The notes: generated from the letters alone by a model not told the origin. A stretch of 64,000 bases of DNA from Rhynchosporium graminicola (GCA_900074885.1 FJUW01000006.1:361952-425951), one strand, 5' to 3'; positions 34,665 to 48,208 are shown, counted from the stretch's first letter. Numbers and translations are program-made.

Positions 34665-36930
34665 TGAGAAAGTAGTACTATTAGTAGACTAGAAGTACTC
34701 CGAAATAGTAATAGCTATAAAATCCTTCTTAGGATTCTATAGGTTCTACTATTAATTTATTCGGAATTTCGGCCTTATCGCTAAACCTCTCTTAGTACTT
34801 ACTCGGCCTATAGTACTATAGAATTTCACTAACGATTATAAGAAGTCCTTCGACGATTTATATTAATAGCTACTATTAGTATAGAAACTATATTATTTCG
34901 ACCCTGAATTATAGACTAAACTAGAAACTAATACCTCCGATAGTATAATAGCTAGAGTTATCTCCTAATTATATAAAGATAACTAATAGTACTTAATTAG
35001 ATTTTACTCTTATATTCTTAATAAATATAAACTAAACTAGAAGATCTATAATAAAGAATTATATACTATTATTAAGTCTTTCCGGAAATAAAGACTAGAA
35101 CTTATATCTCTATAACGCTATACTAGTATATATATAGACTATTAATCCTTAGAATACTTTATAACTACTAAGGTCCTAACTAGTAAGTAAGCTAAATAGA
35201 TAGAATTCCTTTTCGAATTTAACTTTCAAATTATATATACGCTTAGTAAAGATAACGCTAAAGCTAATATCCTTAGCTATAAGGAATAAGATCTAAGGAT
35301 ATAAGAATAATAGAAATAGGATAATAGATCTCAGGTTTTACTATCTCTAGACTACTTAGACCCTAGGATTAACGCGGAACTAGCTAAGTACTATATCGAT
35401 TAAATTAGTTATATATACTTAATATCGCTAGGGATTAATACGCTATCGGAACTCGTATATAACTCCTTTAATTTAATTAAGAAACTATACTAATTCAACT
35501 AAGAATTATTCTCTAAGGAACGAAATATATTAGGAGATAGCTATATTATTAATAATAGTTTACTACTTTATAATAGTTATCTATACGTATAACGCTATAC
35601 TCCGCTATATACTTATTTAATTAGCGAAATCTATAATTAAGTTTCTTTTGCTTATCCGAATACTCGTAAGACTACTGAAATAATTTCTACTTATTATTAC
35701 TAGAAAGGACTCGTATTAGATATAAAATAGTATACTCGTAATTATTACTCTTATTAGTACTCTTATCTGAAGTAAACGAAATAGTAAGGATTCCTCTACT
35801 TATTACTAGTACTTAGCTACCTTATATAGTACTTAGCTATAGATTTTAAGAACTTCCCGCTTAATAACTAAGGATTTAATAAGATATTAGTATTTATTAA
35901 CTACTTAGGGAAAGACTCTATATCGATACCGTGCTATTATAATATTAATACCCGCGGGATAATAATATTATTTATTTAATAAATATATTATTTCAGATAT
36001 ACCTCTAAGTTAATTATATCCGACTAAGGAGCTTAGTTAGTTTTATCTTTCTAGTAAGAGTTTTATTATATAATTAGAGTTAAGGTTAAGCTCTCTATCT
36101 CTTTCTACTAGTAAACTAATAGATAAATAGAGATTATAAATTAGTATATTAACTAATACTTTAGACTTTTCGTTAATTATTACTAGAGTAACTAAAGCGA
36201 ACTACTACTAATAATAGACCGCGCTTAAGTAACTCTGCCTTACGACTCTATTAGTATAGCGCTATATACCCTTAAATATAGTATACTACTATAGAATAGC
36301 TAGGACTAGAAGTAACTTACCGGATTAATACTATAAGAGAAGCTTAATTATACTAATACTAAATCTCTAGCTAAATATACTAAATCCGCTATCGAGATTA
36401 TAAAAGCTAATATACTAGCTACTTAGTATAAGATAAGCGCTATAACTAACCCGAAATAGTATAGTATCGACTAGGAAGTTAGAGATAAGGTATTTCTCTC
36501 TATAAAGAACCTTAAGAATTACTAGTTAAGTAAGAAGCTATCTAGTCTCTAGGTAAGATTATACTAAGTCCTAGCTAAGATCAGATACTCCTATAAGCTA
36601 GATTTACTCCCGGGATCTTCTATATACGATATATTCGCCTCTGAATTACTCTTTAAGGACTCGGATAACTTATTACTAAGCTAAGAGTTACTAAATCTAC
36701 CCTCGGAAGTTATTACTACTTAAGAAGAGTAAGAGTTATAAGATATACTCGCTATATAGCTCCTAAGAGGTAATCTAAAGTATTAAGTTAGCTAGCTAAG
36801 CTACGACCCGGACTTAACTTAGTATAACGCTTCCGACTTAATAAGTACTCCGTATAAGCTTAAAGATTTCTACGCTACTAACCTAAGTAAACTTAGACCT
36901 CTATATAAACTAGATTAATAGATTAAGGCC
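30661..36930 (+). pseudogene. A4 pol relic: protease-RT-RNase H-integrase-chromodomain
   Basis: RT is at about 31370-31880 (again 34140-34720). It includes GLRFYIDYRKLN, then the catalytic box YLDN at 31706-31717, with N replacing Asp by a TpG to TpA change. RNase H lies at about 34870-35260. The integrase core is at about 35830-36230, with the stretches AIDFKNF and IISD and a later Glu (IEIIN), so the D-D-E triad is still visible. The chromodomain is at about 36724-36900, with YDPDLT followed by YNASD. Stops break all frames. Confidence 0.87.
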
Positions 36931-37048
36931 TAAGAAAACGGAATAAATAACTATAGTTACTTAGAGGATAATAAGCTATTATAGTTACTAGTATCAGAAT
37001 TTATTACTAGGAATAATCCTCTGATTATACTCTATAATAATACTATAT

Positions 37049-38105
37049 CTAAAACTCTACTTCTTTAATTACTTCTACTTTACTAGCTTTCTCCCCTAAG
37101 TCCTTCGGAGCTTCTAGTAAATCTAGAATATCTAGAACCGGAACTACTATATCTAACTCCTTACTTAAATCTACTAATATAGCCCTAGTAGTAGACTAAG
37201 TATAATAGCTAATCCTATAAGCTTTCTTCTTTAGAGAAAGTCTAGGAGTATCTAGATCTAACGCTATCTCTGAACTAGAAGGTAAATTCCTCTTTCCCTT
37301 AGTATTAGATATTATAATCTTAAATATAGCTTTTTTTATAAATTCCTATATAATATTATTTAACTCTTTTATCTGCTTTAATACTATTTTAGCTATTAAC
37401 TTAGATTTCGCTAAATTAACTATTAGAAGATCTAAATCTTATATTACGTTAATATTATATTAGTATCTAAGGGTTTAAGATCGCAACTTACTGCTTTAAT
37501 AAACTCTAACTCCTTAAATACTTTCTCTATAGAATACTTTAAAGCCTAAGTCTCTACTAATTATATAGTAGTAATCTCTAATATAATAATAGGAGTAATA
37601 GATTTCGCGAGATAATAGATCTAATTAATAGCTTTATAAGTAGCTATAATATTACTCTAATTTAGCTCCGCGTCCTTAGTTTCGCTACTAAGAAGTAAAC
37701 TAGATAAAATAATATACTCTATATTAATATAATTAAGTAACTATAATACGTTAGTATATATAATTACGTTTATATTTAAGTAACTTATATACTTATAATT
37801 ACTCTTTAACGCTGAATAATACTTATAAAGCTTAGAGTTAAGCTTATTAAATAAGTATAAGAGTTCTAAAATAAGAGTATTATTATACTTTATCTTAAGG
37901 AAAGCGTAAATATATCGTAAGTAATATATATAATACGCTGCCGAAAGAGTACCGGTAGGAACTAGTAAAGGCACTATAGGAGTTAGTGTTATAGATCTAT
38001 AAAACCCTTATACTACACTTAAGGACTATCCCTAAAACTAAGATAAGAAACTTACTTATATTAAAAGAAGAGTTAATTAAGTCGATTAATATATAAGATT
38101 ATAGT
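37049..38105 (-). pseudogene. A4 opposite-strand reading frame
   Basis: Antisense to A4, between chromodomain and polypurine tract, a frame of about 350 codons runs to TAG at 37049-37051. The stretch 37741-37974 is open for 77 codons and includes PLLVPTGTLSAAYYIYYL and YLFNKLNSKLYKYYSALKS. Upstream, stops such as TAA and TAG fall where CAA, CAG or TGG would restore reading. The first codon of the open part is GTG, so the true start is probably further upstream. I do not recognise the product. A frame change near the middle could be an indel or an intron. Confidence 0.5.
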
Positions 38106-38468
38106 AGATTACTATAATAGTTAGTAACGATACTTACTATAGGAGCCGTATCGTAGTCTAAGGAGAGTAAACTTATAAGTTAAAGTAGTTATTATAATTA
38201 AAAAGGAAAGGCTCTAATATTAATAAACCTCTTCCTTTATATACCTTATGCTCTACTTAAACTCGACTCCTACTATAAACAGATAAAGTAAATACCGCTT
38301 ACCGCCTGATTTAGAAGCTATAACTAATATAGTACTATTATAGCGATATAACTAGTTAGAACCTAATAAAGAATTTACTACTACTAAAGAGCAGCTAGCG
38401 CTTATTACGCGAATATCGATAAAAATAGTTATAATAAAGACTAGTTCTAGTATAAACTATAACCTTCC

Positions 38469-38504
38469 GAGCTTAGGGTTAAGCTCTTCTTAGGGAGGGG
38501 GTAA
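38469..38504 (+). other. A4 stem-loop and polypurine tract
   Basis: GAGCTTAGGGTTAAGCTC at 38469-38486 forms a 7-bp stem with a GGGT loop. TAGGGAGGGGG follows and ends at the LTR. The assembled duplicate is at 40902. Confidence 0.78.
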
Positions 38505-38772
38505 TATAATAATAGCTTACCTGAATATTATATAAGAAGAAGGATAGATACTAGGGCCTAAGTTCATAGGTATCCCGGCAGAACTAGTATCCGACTCGGT
38601 ATAGTATTAAGCTAGTACCGGTATATATATATAAGGTGCCTTATACTCTATCTCTCTTCTTCTTCCTTCCTTATCTTTTTGTTTCCTTTGTAGTAGACTA
38701 TATAAGATCGCTCTTAGCCTCCCTACTCGTTTATTCTTACTTATATACCGCCTTGAGTCTTATGTCGTTATA
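38505..38772 (+). repeat. A4 3' LTR (268 bp)
   Basis: It pairs with 26627-26894 and is followed by TSD GACTA. The duplicate is 40938-41205. It keeps ATCTTTTTGTTT, the unmutated form of the self-priming segment. Confidence 0.92.
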
Positions 38773-41205
38773 GACTATACCGGGGTAGAGGTATATATAT
38801 ATATAGTATNTACTAAATCCGCTATCGAGGTTATAAAAGCTAATATACTAGCTACTTAGTATAAGATAAGCGCTATAACTAACCCGAAATAGTATAGTAT
38901 CGACTAGGAAGTTAGAGATAAGGTATTTCTCTCTATAAAGAACCTTAAGAATTACTAGTTAAGTAAGAAGCTATCTAGTCTCTAGGTAAGATTATACTAA
39001 GTCCTAGCTAAGATCAGATACTCCTATAAGCTAGATTTACTCCCGGGATCTTCTATATACGATATATTCGCCTCTGAATTACTCTTTAAGGACTCGGATA
39101 ACTTATTACTAAGCTAAGAGTTACTAAATCTACCCTCGGAAGTTATTACTACTTAAGAAGAGTAAGAGTTATAAGATATACTCGCTATATAGCTCCTAAG
39201 AGGTAATCTAAAGTATTAAGTTAGCTAGCTAAGCTACGACCCGGACTTAACTTAGTATAACGCTTCCGACTTAATAAGTACTCCGTATAAGCTTAAAGAT
39301 TTCTACGCTACTAACCTAAGTAAACTTAGACCTCTATATAAACTAGATTAATAGATTAAGGCCTAAGAAAACGGAATAAATAACTATAGTTACTTAGAGG
39401 ATAATAAGCTATTATAGTTACTAGTATCAGAATTTATTACTAGGAATAATCCTCTGATTATACTCTATAATAATACTATATCTAAAACTCTACTTCTTTA
39501 ATTACTTCTACTTTACTAGCTTTCTCCCCTAAGTCCTTCGGAGCTTCTAGTAAATCTAGAATATCTAGAACCGGAACTACTATATCTAACTCCTTACTTA
39601 AATCTACTAATATAGCCCTAGTAGTAGACTAAGTATAATAGCTAATCCTATAAGCTTTCTTCTTTAGAGAAAGTCTAGGAGTATCTAGATCTAACGCTAT
39701 CTCTGAACTAGAAGGTAAATTCCTCTTTCCCTTAGTATTAGATATTATAATCTTAAATATAGCTTTTTTTATAAATTCCTATATAATATTATTTAACTCT
39801 TTTATCTGCTTTAATACTATTTTAGCTATTAACTTAGATTTCGCTAAATTAACTATTAGAAGATCTAAATCTTATATTACGTTAATATTATATTAGTATC
39901 TAAGGGTTTAAGATCGCAACTTACTGCTTTAATAAACTCTAACTCCTTAAATACTTTCTCTATAGAATACTTTAAAGCCTAAGTCTCTACTAATTATATA
40001 GTAGTAATCTCTAATATAATAATAGGAGTAATAGATTTCGCGAGATAATAGATCTAATTAATAGCTTTATAAGTAGCTATAATATTACTCTAATTTAGCT
40101 CCGCGTCCTTAGTTTCGCTACTAAGAAGTAAACTAGATAAAATAATATACTCTATATTAATATAATTAAGTAACTATAATACGTTAGTATATATAATTAC
40201 GTTTATATTTAAGTAACTTATATACTTATAATTACTCTTTAACGCTGAATAATACTTATAAAGCTTAGAGTTAAGCTTATTAAATAAGTATAAGAGTTCT
40301 AAAATAAGAGTATTATTATACTTTATCTTAAGGAAAGCGTAAATATATCGTAAGTAATATATATAATACGCTGCCGAAAGAGTACCGGTAGGAACTAGTA
40401 AAGGCACTATAGGAGTTAGTGTTATAGATCTATAAAACCCTTATACTACACTTAAGGACTATCCCTAAAACTAAGATAAGAAACTTACTTATATTAAAAG
40501 AAGAGTTAATTAAGTCGATTAATATATAAGATTATAGTAGATTACTATAATAGTTAGTAACGATACTTACTATAGGAGCCGTATCGTAGTCTAAGGAGAG
40601 TAAACTTATAAGTTAAAGTAGTTATTATAATTAAAAAGGAAAGGCTCTAATATTAATAAACCTCTTCCTTTATATACCTTATGCTCTACTTAAACTCGAC
40701 TCCTACTATAAACAGATAAAGTAAATACCGCTTACCGCCTGATTTAGAAGCTATAACTAATATAGTACTATTATAGCGATATAACTAGTTAGAACCTAAT
40801 AAAGAATTTACTACTACTAAAGAGCAGCTAGCGCTTATTACGCGAATATCGATAAAAATAGTTATAATAAAGACTAGTTCTAGTATAAACTATAACCTTC
40901 CGAGCTTAGGGTTAAGCTCTTCTTAGGGAGGGGGTAATATAATAATAGCTTACCTGAATATTATATAAGAAGAAGGATAGATACTAGGGCCTAAGTTCAT
41001 AGGTATCCCGGCAGAACTAGTATCCGACTCGGTATAGTATTAAGCTAGTACCGGTATATATATATAAGGTGCCTTATACTCTATCTCTCTTCTTCTTCCT
41101 TCCTTATCTTTTTGTTTCCTTTGTAGTAGACTATATAAGATCGCTCTTAGCCTCCCTACTCGTTTATTCTTACTTATATACCGCCTTGAGTCTTATGTCG
41201 TTATA

Positions 41206-42290
41206 GACTATACCGGGGTAGAGGTATATATATATATAGTATAAGAGTAGTTTATCGAGGGGCTAAGCTTAAGGACTAGTAAGGAGTAGAACTAGTAGAG
41301 GTCGTAGTAGTAATAGTAGGCTTATAGTACTATACCGGGGTAGTAGCTTTCTCGGGATAAGTATATTCTAAGTTATAGCGATATTCAGTATTAAAAGAAA
41401 GTAAGGATCTAACTATAGAAGTATAGTTCTTATTCTACGTTAGTTTAATAATAAGAGTTAAAGCGCGTAAAGATAGTATAATCTTATCTTATATATAGAA
41501 GAACTACTCTTTCTTTTTAACTTTACCTTAGATAATAGCGCTTTAAAATCGACTACGAAACTCAGCGAAAGTCTCGCGTATATAGCTAAGTTATTATATT
41601 TCTAAGTAGTAGAAAGTATTATAATAGTTATCTTCTTCTAAACTAGTAAGGAAGTTCTCTTCTAATAAGAAGATTATTTCCTCGCTAGTCTTAAACTCGT
41701 TAGCGAGATACTAAAGTATAAGATACTCCTTAGCTAATCTAGTAACTAGTCCCTATACGAGAACGCGCCGGGAGAAGTCCGTAAAGTAATAGTTAGTATT
41801 TATAGCTAGCCGGTCTCGTATCGATACTCTCTATTAGAGGAAAGTAGAGTCTAACTTATTATCTAGGGGCAGGATCTTCTTAGTAAGATAAGACTTCCTA
41901 AGGCGTAACTCTACTGATTTAGCGCCGGGGGAGGGAGATAGTTTATTAGGAATAATATCCTCTCTCTTAGTACTATATATTAGAATAGAGTTTATTAGCT
42001 TATTAAACTCCGCTATATATAGAGATTATAATATTAATTCTAGTAAGAGAGTCGAAGATAAGCGAGGGACCCTTATAAGGAACTTATCTTATATAGAGAT
42101 TAGTCTATTTATAGTATCTTCTAAAGAGTTATTCTTCTCCTCTTAGTCTACTAATTATTATAAGAGAGAATAGATCAGGTTCGAGTTACCTATAGTAGTA
42201 AGAGTACTTAGCGATTATATTCTTAGTGAATTTCGCTTTTATTTTCCTTTCTCTCTTAGTTAGTACTTCCTTAATAAAGTATTAATATTC
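41206..42290 (-). pseudogene. A3 gag relic, N-terminal part
   Basis: Minus-strand gag homologous to A4 27330-28415. It is separated from its knuckle (26525-26566) by A4 and from its leader (50142 on) by A2. Stops are of the RIP type. Confidence 0.75.
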
Positions 42291-42363
42291 TCTAAAGTAA
42301 GAGACGTTTAAAGTAAGGAAAGGTATAATAGATTAGGTTCGGAGGTAGAGCAGGGGAGGTCGC

Positions 42364-42631
42364 TATAACGACACAAGACTCAAGGCGGTATATAAGTAAG
42401 AATAAACAAGTAGGGAAGCTAAGAGCGATCTTATATAGTCTACTACGAAAGAAATAAAAAGATAAGGAAGGAAGAAGAAGAGAGATAGAGTGTAAGGCAC
42501 CTTATATACATATACTAGTACTAGTCCGATACTATACCAGGTCGGATACTAGTTCTGCCGGGATACCTATGAACTTAGGCCCTATTATCTATCCTTCTTC
42601 TTATATAATATTTAGGTAAGCTATTGTTATA
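42364..42631 (-). repeat. A2 3' LTR (268 bp)
   Basis: It pairs with 49874-50141. It is preceded in the sense direction by a G-rich purine tract at 42632-42645. Confidence 0.93.
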
Positions 42632-42667
42632 TTACCCCTCCCCTAAGAAGAGCTTAACCCTAAGCTC
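42632..42667 (-). other. A2 polypurine tract and stem-loop
   Basis: A minus-strand purine tract next to the LTR, and the inverted repeat GAGCTTA-GGGT-TAAGCTC at 42650-42667. Confidence 0.78.
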
Positions 42668-43026
42668 GGAAGGTTATAGTTTATATTAGAATTAGTCTTT
42701 ATTATAACTATTTTCGTTAATATTCGCGTAATAAGCGCTAGCTGCTCTTTAGTAGTAGTAAATTCTTTATTAGGTTCTGACTAGTTACGTTGCTATAATA
42801 ATACTATATTAGTTATAGCTTCTAAATCGGGCGGTAAATAGTATTTACTTTATCTATTTATAGTAGGAGTTAAGTTTTAAGTAAGGCGTAAGGTATATAA
42901 AGGAAAGGGTTTATTAATATTAGAGCTTTTCCTTTTTAACCGCGATAACTACTTTAACTTATAAGTTTACTCTCCTTAGACTATAATATAGCTCCTATAG
43001 TAGGTATCGTTACTAACTACTATAGT

Positions 43027-44088
43027 AATCTGCTATAATCTTATATATTAATCGACCTAATTAACTCTTCTCTTAATATAAGTAAGTTTCCTATCTTAGT
43101 TTTAGGGATAGTCCTTAAGTATAATATAAGGGTTCTATAGATCTATAATACTAACTCCTATAGTACCTTTACTAGTTCCTACTAGTACTCTTTCGGCGGC
43201 GTATCGTATATATTACTTATAATATATTCGCGCTTTCCTTAAGATAAAGTATAATAATACTCTTATTTTAGAACTCCTATACTTATTTAATAAGCTTAAC
43301 TCTAAGCTTTATAAGTATTATTTAGCGTTAAAGAGTAGTTATAAGTATATAAGTTACTTAAATATAAACGTAGTTATATATACTAACGCGTTATAATTAC
43401 TTAACTATATTAATACGGAGTATACTATTTTATCCGGTTTACTTCCTAGTAGCGAAGCTAAGGATACGGAGCTAAATCGGAGTAGTATTATAGCTACTTA
43501 TAAAGCTATTAATCGGATCTATTATCTCGCGAAATCTATTACTTTTATTATTACGTTAGAGATTATTACTATATAATTAATAGAGACTTAGGCTTTAAAG
43601 CGTTCTATAGAGAAAGTATTTAAGAAGTTAGAGTTTATTAAAGTAATAAGTTGCGATCTTAAACCCTTAGATACTAGTACGATACTAACGCGATATAAGA
43701 TTTAGATCTTCTAACGATCGATTTAGTAGAGTCTAGGTTAATAGCTGAAATAGCGTTAAAGTAGATAAAAGAATTAAATAGTATTATACGGGAATTTACA
43801 AAGAAAGCTATATTTAAAGCTATAATATCTAATATTAAGAGAAAGAGGAATTTATCTTCTAGTTCAGAGATAGCGTTAGATCTAGATACTCCCGGACTCT
43901 CTCTAAAGAAGAAAGCCTATAGGATTAGCTATTATACTTAGTCTACTACTAAGGCTACGTTAGTAGATTTAAGTAAGGAGTTAGATATAGTAATTCTAGT
44001 TCCAGATATTCCAGATTTACTAGAAGCTCTAGAGAACTTAAGGGAGAAAGCTAGTAAAATAGAAATAGTTAAAGAAGTAGAGTTTTAG
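43027..44088 (+). pseudogene. A2 opposite-strand reading frame
   Basis: On the plus strand about 350 codons read in two overlapping frames with few stops. The first half includes SAAYRIYYL and LPSSEAKDTELN. The second half, from about 43707, runs to TAG 44086-44088 with two stops and includes IDLVESRLIAEI and DLSKELDIVI. The switch near 43690-43720 has a CTAAC followed by TTTAG, which could be an intron 3' end. The function is unknown. It is the clearest copy of this frame. Confidence 0.5.
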
Positions 44089-44206
44089 ATATAGCGTTAT
44101 TATAGAGTATAATTAGGAGATTATTCCTAGTAATAAATTCTAATACTAGTAACTATAATAGCTTATTATCCTCTAAGTAACTATAGTTATCTATTCTATC
44201 TTCCTA

Positions 44207-47200
44207 GGCCTTAATCTACTAATCTAGTTTATACGGAAGTCTAGGTTTACTTAGGTTAGTAGTATAGAAGTCTCTAAGCTTATACGGAGTATTTATTAGG
44301 TCGGAAGCGTTATATTAAGTTAGGTCCGAGTTATAGCTTAGCTAGCTAACTTAATACTTTAGATTACCTCTTAGGAGCTATATAGCGAGTATATCTTATA
44401 ATTCCTACTCTTCTTAAGTAGTAATAACCTCTAAGGGTAAGTTTAGTAACTCCTAGCTTAGTAATAGGTTATTCGGGTTCTTAAAGAGTAATTCGGGAGC
44501 GAATATATCGTATATAGAAGATCCCGGGAGTAAATCTAGCTTATAGGAGTATCTGATCTTAGCTAGGACTTAGTATAGTCCTACCTAGAGACTAGATAGC
44601 TTCTTACTTAGCTAGTAATTCTTAAGGTTCCTTATAAAGAGAAATACCTTATCTCTAACTTCCTAGTCGATATTATGCCGTTTCGGGTTAGTTATAGCGC
44701 TTATCTTATGCTAAGTAGCTAGTATATTAGCTTTTATAACCTCGATAGCGGATTTAGTACGTTTAGCTAAGGATTTAGTATTAGTATAGTTAAGCTTCTC
44801 TTATAGTATTAATCCGGTGAGTTACTTCTAGTCTTAGCTATTCCGTAGTAGTATACTATATTTAAAGGTATATAGCGCTATACTAATAGAGTTATAAAGT
44901 AAAGTTACTTAAGCGTAGTCTATTATTAGTAGTAATTCGCCCTAGTTACTCTAGTAGTAATTAATAAAAAGTCTAAGGCGTTAGTTAATATACTGATTTA
45001 TAATCTCTGTTTATCTATCGGTTTACTAGTAGAAAGAGGTAGAGAGCTTAACTTTAACTCTAATTATATAGTAAAACTCTTACTAGAAGGATAAGACTAA
45101 CTGAGCTCCTTAGTCGGATATAATTAACTTAGGGGTATATCCGAAATAATATATCTATTAGATAAATAATATCGCTATCCTGCGGGTATTAATATTATAG
45201 TAGTACGATATCGATATAGAGTCCTTCCTTAGGCGGTCGATAAATACTAATATCCTATCGAATCCTTAGTTATTAGGCGAGAAGTTCTTAAAATCTATAG
45301 CTAAGTACTATATAAGATAGCTAAGTACTAGTAATAAGTAGAGGAATCCTTATTATTTCGTTTGCTTTAGATAAGAGTACTAATAGGAGTAGTAATTACA
45401 AGTATATTATTTTATATCTAATATAAGTCCTTTCTAGTAATAATAGGTAGAAATCATTTCGGCGGTCTTATAAGTATTCGGATAAGCAGAGGAAACTTAA
45501 TCGTGGATTTCGCTAATTAAATAAGTATATAGTAGGGTATAGTATTATATGTATAGATAATTATTATAAAGTAGTAAACTATTATTAATAGTATAGCTAT
45601 CTCTTAATATATTCTATTTATTAGAGAACGATTCTTAGTTGAATTAGTATAGTTTCTCGATTAAATCAAAAGAGTTACGTATAAGTTCTAGTAGCGTATT
45701 AGTCCTTAGCGATATTAGGTATATATAACTGATTTAATCGATATAATACTTAGCTAGTTCTATATTAATCCTAAGGTCTAAGCGGTCTAGAGGTAATAAA
45801 ACTCGAGATCTATTATCCTGTTTCTATTATTCCTATATCCTTAGATCTTATTCCTTATAGCTAAGGATATTAGCTTTAGTATTATCTTTACTAAGCGTAT
45901 ATATAATTTAAAAGTTGAATTCGGAAAGGAATTCTATATATCTAGCTTACTTACTAGTTAGGACCTTAGTAGTTATAAAGTATTCTAAGGATCGATAGTC
46001 CGTATATACGCCGGTATAGTATCGTAGAGATATAAGTTCTAGTCTCTATTTTCGGAAAGACTTAATAATAGCGTATAGCTCCTTATAATAGATCTCCTAG
46101 TTTAGTTTATATCTATTAAGAACATAGGAGTAGAATCTAATTAGATACTACTAGTTATCTTTATATAATTAGGAGATAACTCTAGCTATTATACTATTAG
46201 AAGTATTAGTTTCTAGTTTAGTTTATAATTTAGAGTCGAAATAGTATAGTTTCTATACTAATAGTAGCTATTAACGTAAATCGTCGAAGGACTTCTTATA
46301 ATCGTTAGTGAAATTCTATAGTACTATAGGCCGAGTAAGTACTAAGAGAGGTTTAGCGATAAGGCCGAAATTCCGAATAAATTAATAATAGAACTTATAG
46401 AATCCTAAGAAGGATTTTATAGCTATTACCGTTTCGGGGTACTTCTAGTCTACTAATAGTATTACTTTCTCGGGATCTAGCTCGATTCCGTTAGTAATAA
46501 TAATATATCTAAGGTATTTAGTCCGAGTAATATAGAATTCGCTTTTCTTAATATCTACTTAAAGTCCAGTATCTATTAAATATCGTAGTACTAATTTAAT
46601 ATATTCCTTATATTCTTAGAGCGTTTCTGAGTATATAAGAATATTATCTAAGTAAGCTATATAGAAATTATTTAAGTAGTCTAATAGTATATTATTTATA
46701 TATCGCTAATACGTACTAGGTCTGTTATAGAGCCTAAAAGGTAGTACTTTATATTTATAAGATTTAAAGCGAGTTCGGAAAGTAGTATACTCCTCGGATT
46801 CGGAGTCTATATAAATAAAGTTAAATACTACTCGGATATCTAGTTTAATAAAGATTACTACTTTAGATATATAAGTTAAGAGCTTATCGATCTTAGGTAT
46901 TAGGTATAAATCCTTTCGAGTGATCGTATTAAGCTTATAATAATTAATATAGAAGCGTAATCCTCTATCGGCTTTCTTAACGAATAGTATAAGTAATATA
47001 AAAGGACTTTAGCTAGATTCGATAAATCCCTTATCTAAGTTTTCTATAAGGTACTCCTTAGTTACTTATAATTCGTCTATAGATTACTAATATAAGAGCG
47101 AATATACGTTAGGTAATAATTCTTCTAGAATAATTTTATAATTATATAAGCGATATAATAGAAGAATATTAGAATCCCGCTTAGAAAAGGCTTCCTTAAG

Positions 47201-48208
47201 AATATAATACTATTCTAGTAGCTTTTCAGCTACGAGTTATTTAGTATCAGGATCCTTAGGAGAGTCGCTATTTAGATAGTCTTATAAGAGGTAGTCTATC
47301 TTATAAATACTAGTAAAGAATAATTCGGAACTTTTATATTTTATATTAAAGTAAAAAGCTATAGTACTAATTTAGTAAATCGGAACTAGTTTCTAGATCC
47401 TCGGAAGTTAAGAGGAGTACTTATAATAGAGTTTTAGCGTAAGTACCTTTCTCGATAAAGTTAGAGCGGAAAAGGGTTTAGATTCTTTAGTAATAAGCGG
47501 AAATAAGTTAAAGAGTAAGGATAATACGTTAATATACTATATCGCTACTATTTAGTATAATCAGCGTTAGTCTAGCTAGTTTATAGCTAAATCCCGCGCG
47601 TTAGCGTCGATTTAGTAAGATCAATTAATACTAAGTTTATAAGGTAGTAGAGTTATAATTATCTCCTTATCGTATTAGAGAGTAGCTAGATAGCGTTCCG
47701 ACTATAGTAGCTTATAATAGAGCGTATCTAGCTTAACTTAAAATCGTCGTATCTATTTAATACTAATAATTATATCTTATTATCCTAAATTAAGAAGAAT
47801 AAAAGGGTAGTTATAAATACGCTTACTATTAATAGAAAAGTATAAACATATGAAATAAGTAATATAGGTTCTAATAGACTATTAGAAACTACGTATTAGA
47901 ATAGAATAAGGCAGTAGCTCGATTTTAATACCGAGGGCTCCTGATAGTTATCTAGTAAGAGTACGATTAATAAATAAATAATTATTCGCTCCGGTATTAA
48001 TTAAGCTATTTATAGAGACTCCTAGCCTATTTATACTAACTATAATTAGGTATATAAATTACTTACCTCTTATTAGGGAATTAAGATCCAGATTAGAGAG
48101 ATTATACTTACGTAGACCTAAGAAGGAGTTTTTACCTAGGCCTCGTCGTTTCCTTTTAGTATTAGTCTAGATTCGGAAGGTACGTATTCTACTACTTCCT
48201 TAGTTACT
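44207..48208 (-). pseudogene. A2 pol relic, protease to chromodomain
   Basis: On the minus strand, RT is at about 46450-47000 with the catalytic box YLDN near 46643-46654. RNase H is at about 45950-46250, the integrase core at about 44900-45310 and the chromodomain at about 44230-44425. The order and spacing equal A4. All long frames are broken by RIP-type stops. Confidence 0.87.

Larger units (their letters stand above)
26627..38772 (+). mobile_element. A4: full-length chromovirus, family A, nested in A3 gag
   Basis: The 268-bp LTRs are 26627-26894 and 38505-38772. TSD GACTA is exact at 26622-26626 and 38773-38777, and again at 41206-41210 because the 3' end is assembled twice. Two internal overlaps around N bases at 29069 and 31888 inflate it. 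Following 26627-29068, 30661-31887 and 34665-38772 gives 7777 bp, one base short of A2. It is the only family A copy in the window on the plus strand and holds every family A landmark. Confidence 0.93.
36378..41242. other. Probable assembly duplication around single N at 38810
   Basis: Bases 36378-38809 and 38811-41242 match at offset 2433. They include the A4 3' LTR, its TSD and the first bases of A3 gag. Two identical 77-codon opposite-strand frames, at 37741-37974 and 40174-40407, are one sequence seen twice. Confidence 0.88.

Noticed and set aside
37741..40407. Two identical 77-codon frames as a duplicated gene
   Set aside because: Both fall in the 2432-bp repeat around the N at 38810; they are one opposite-strand sequence assembled twice, and the first codon is GTG.
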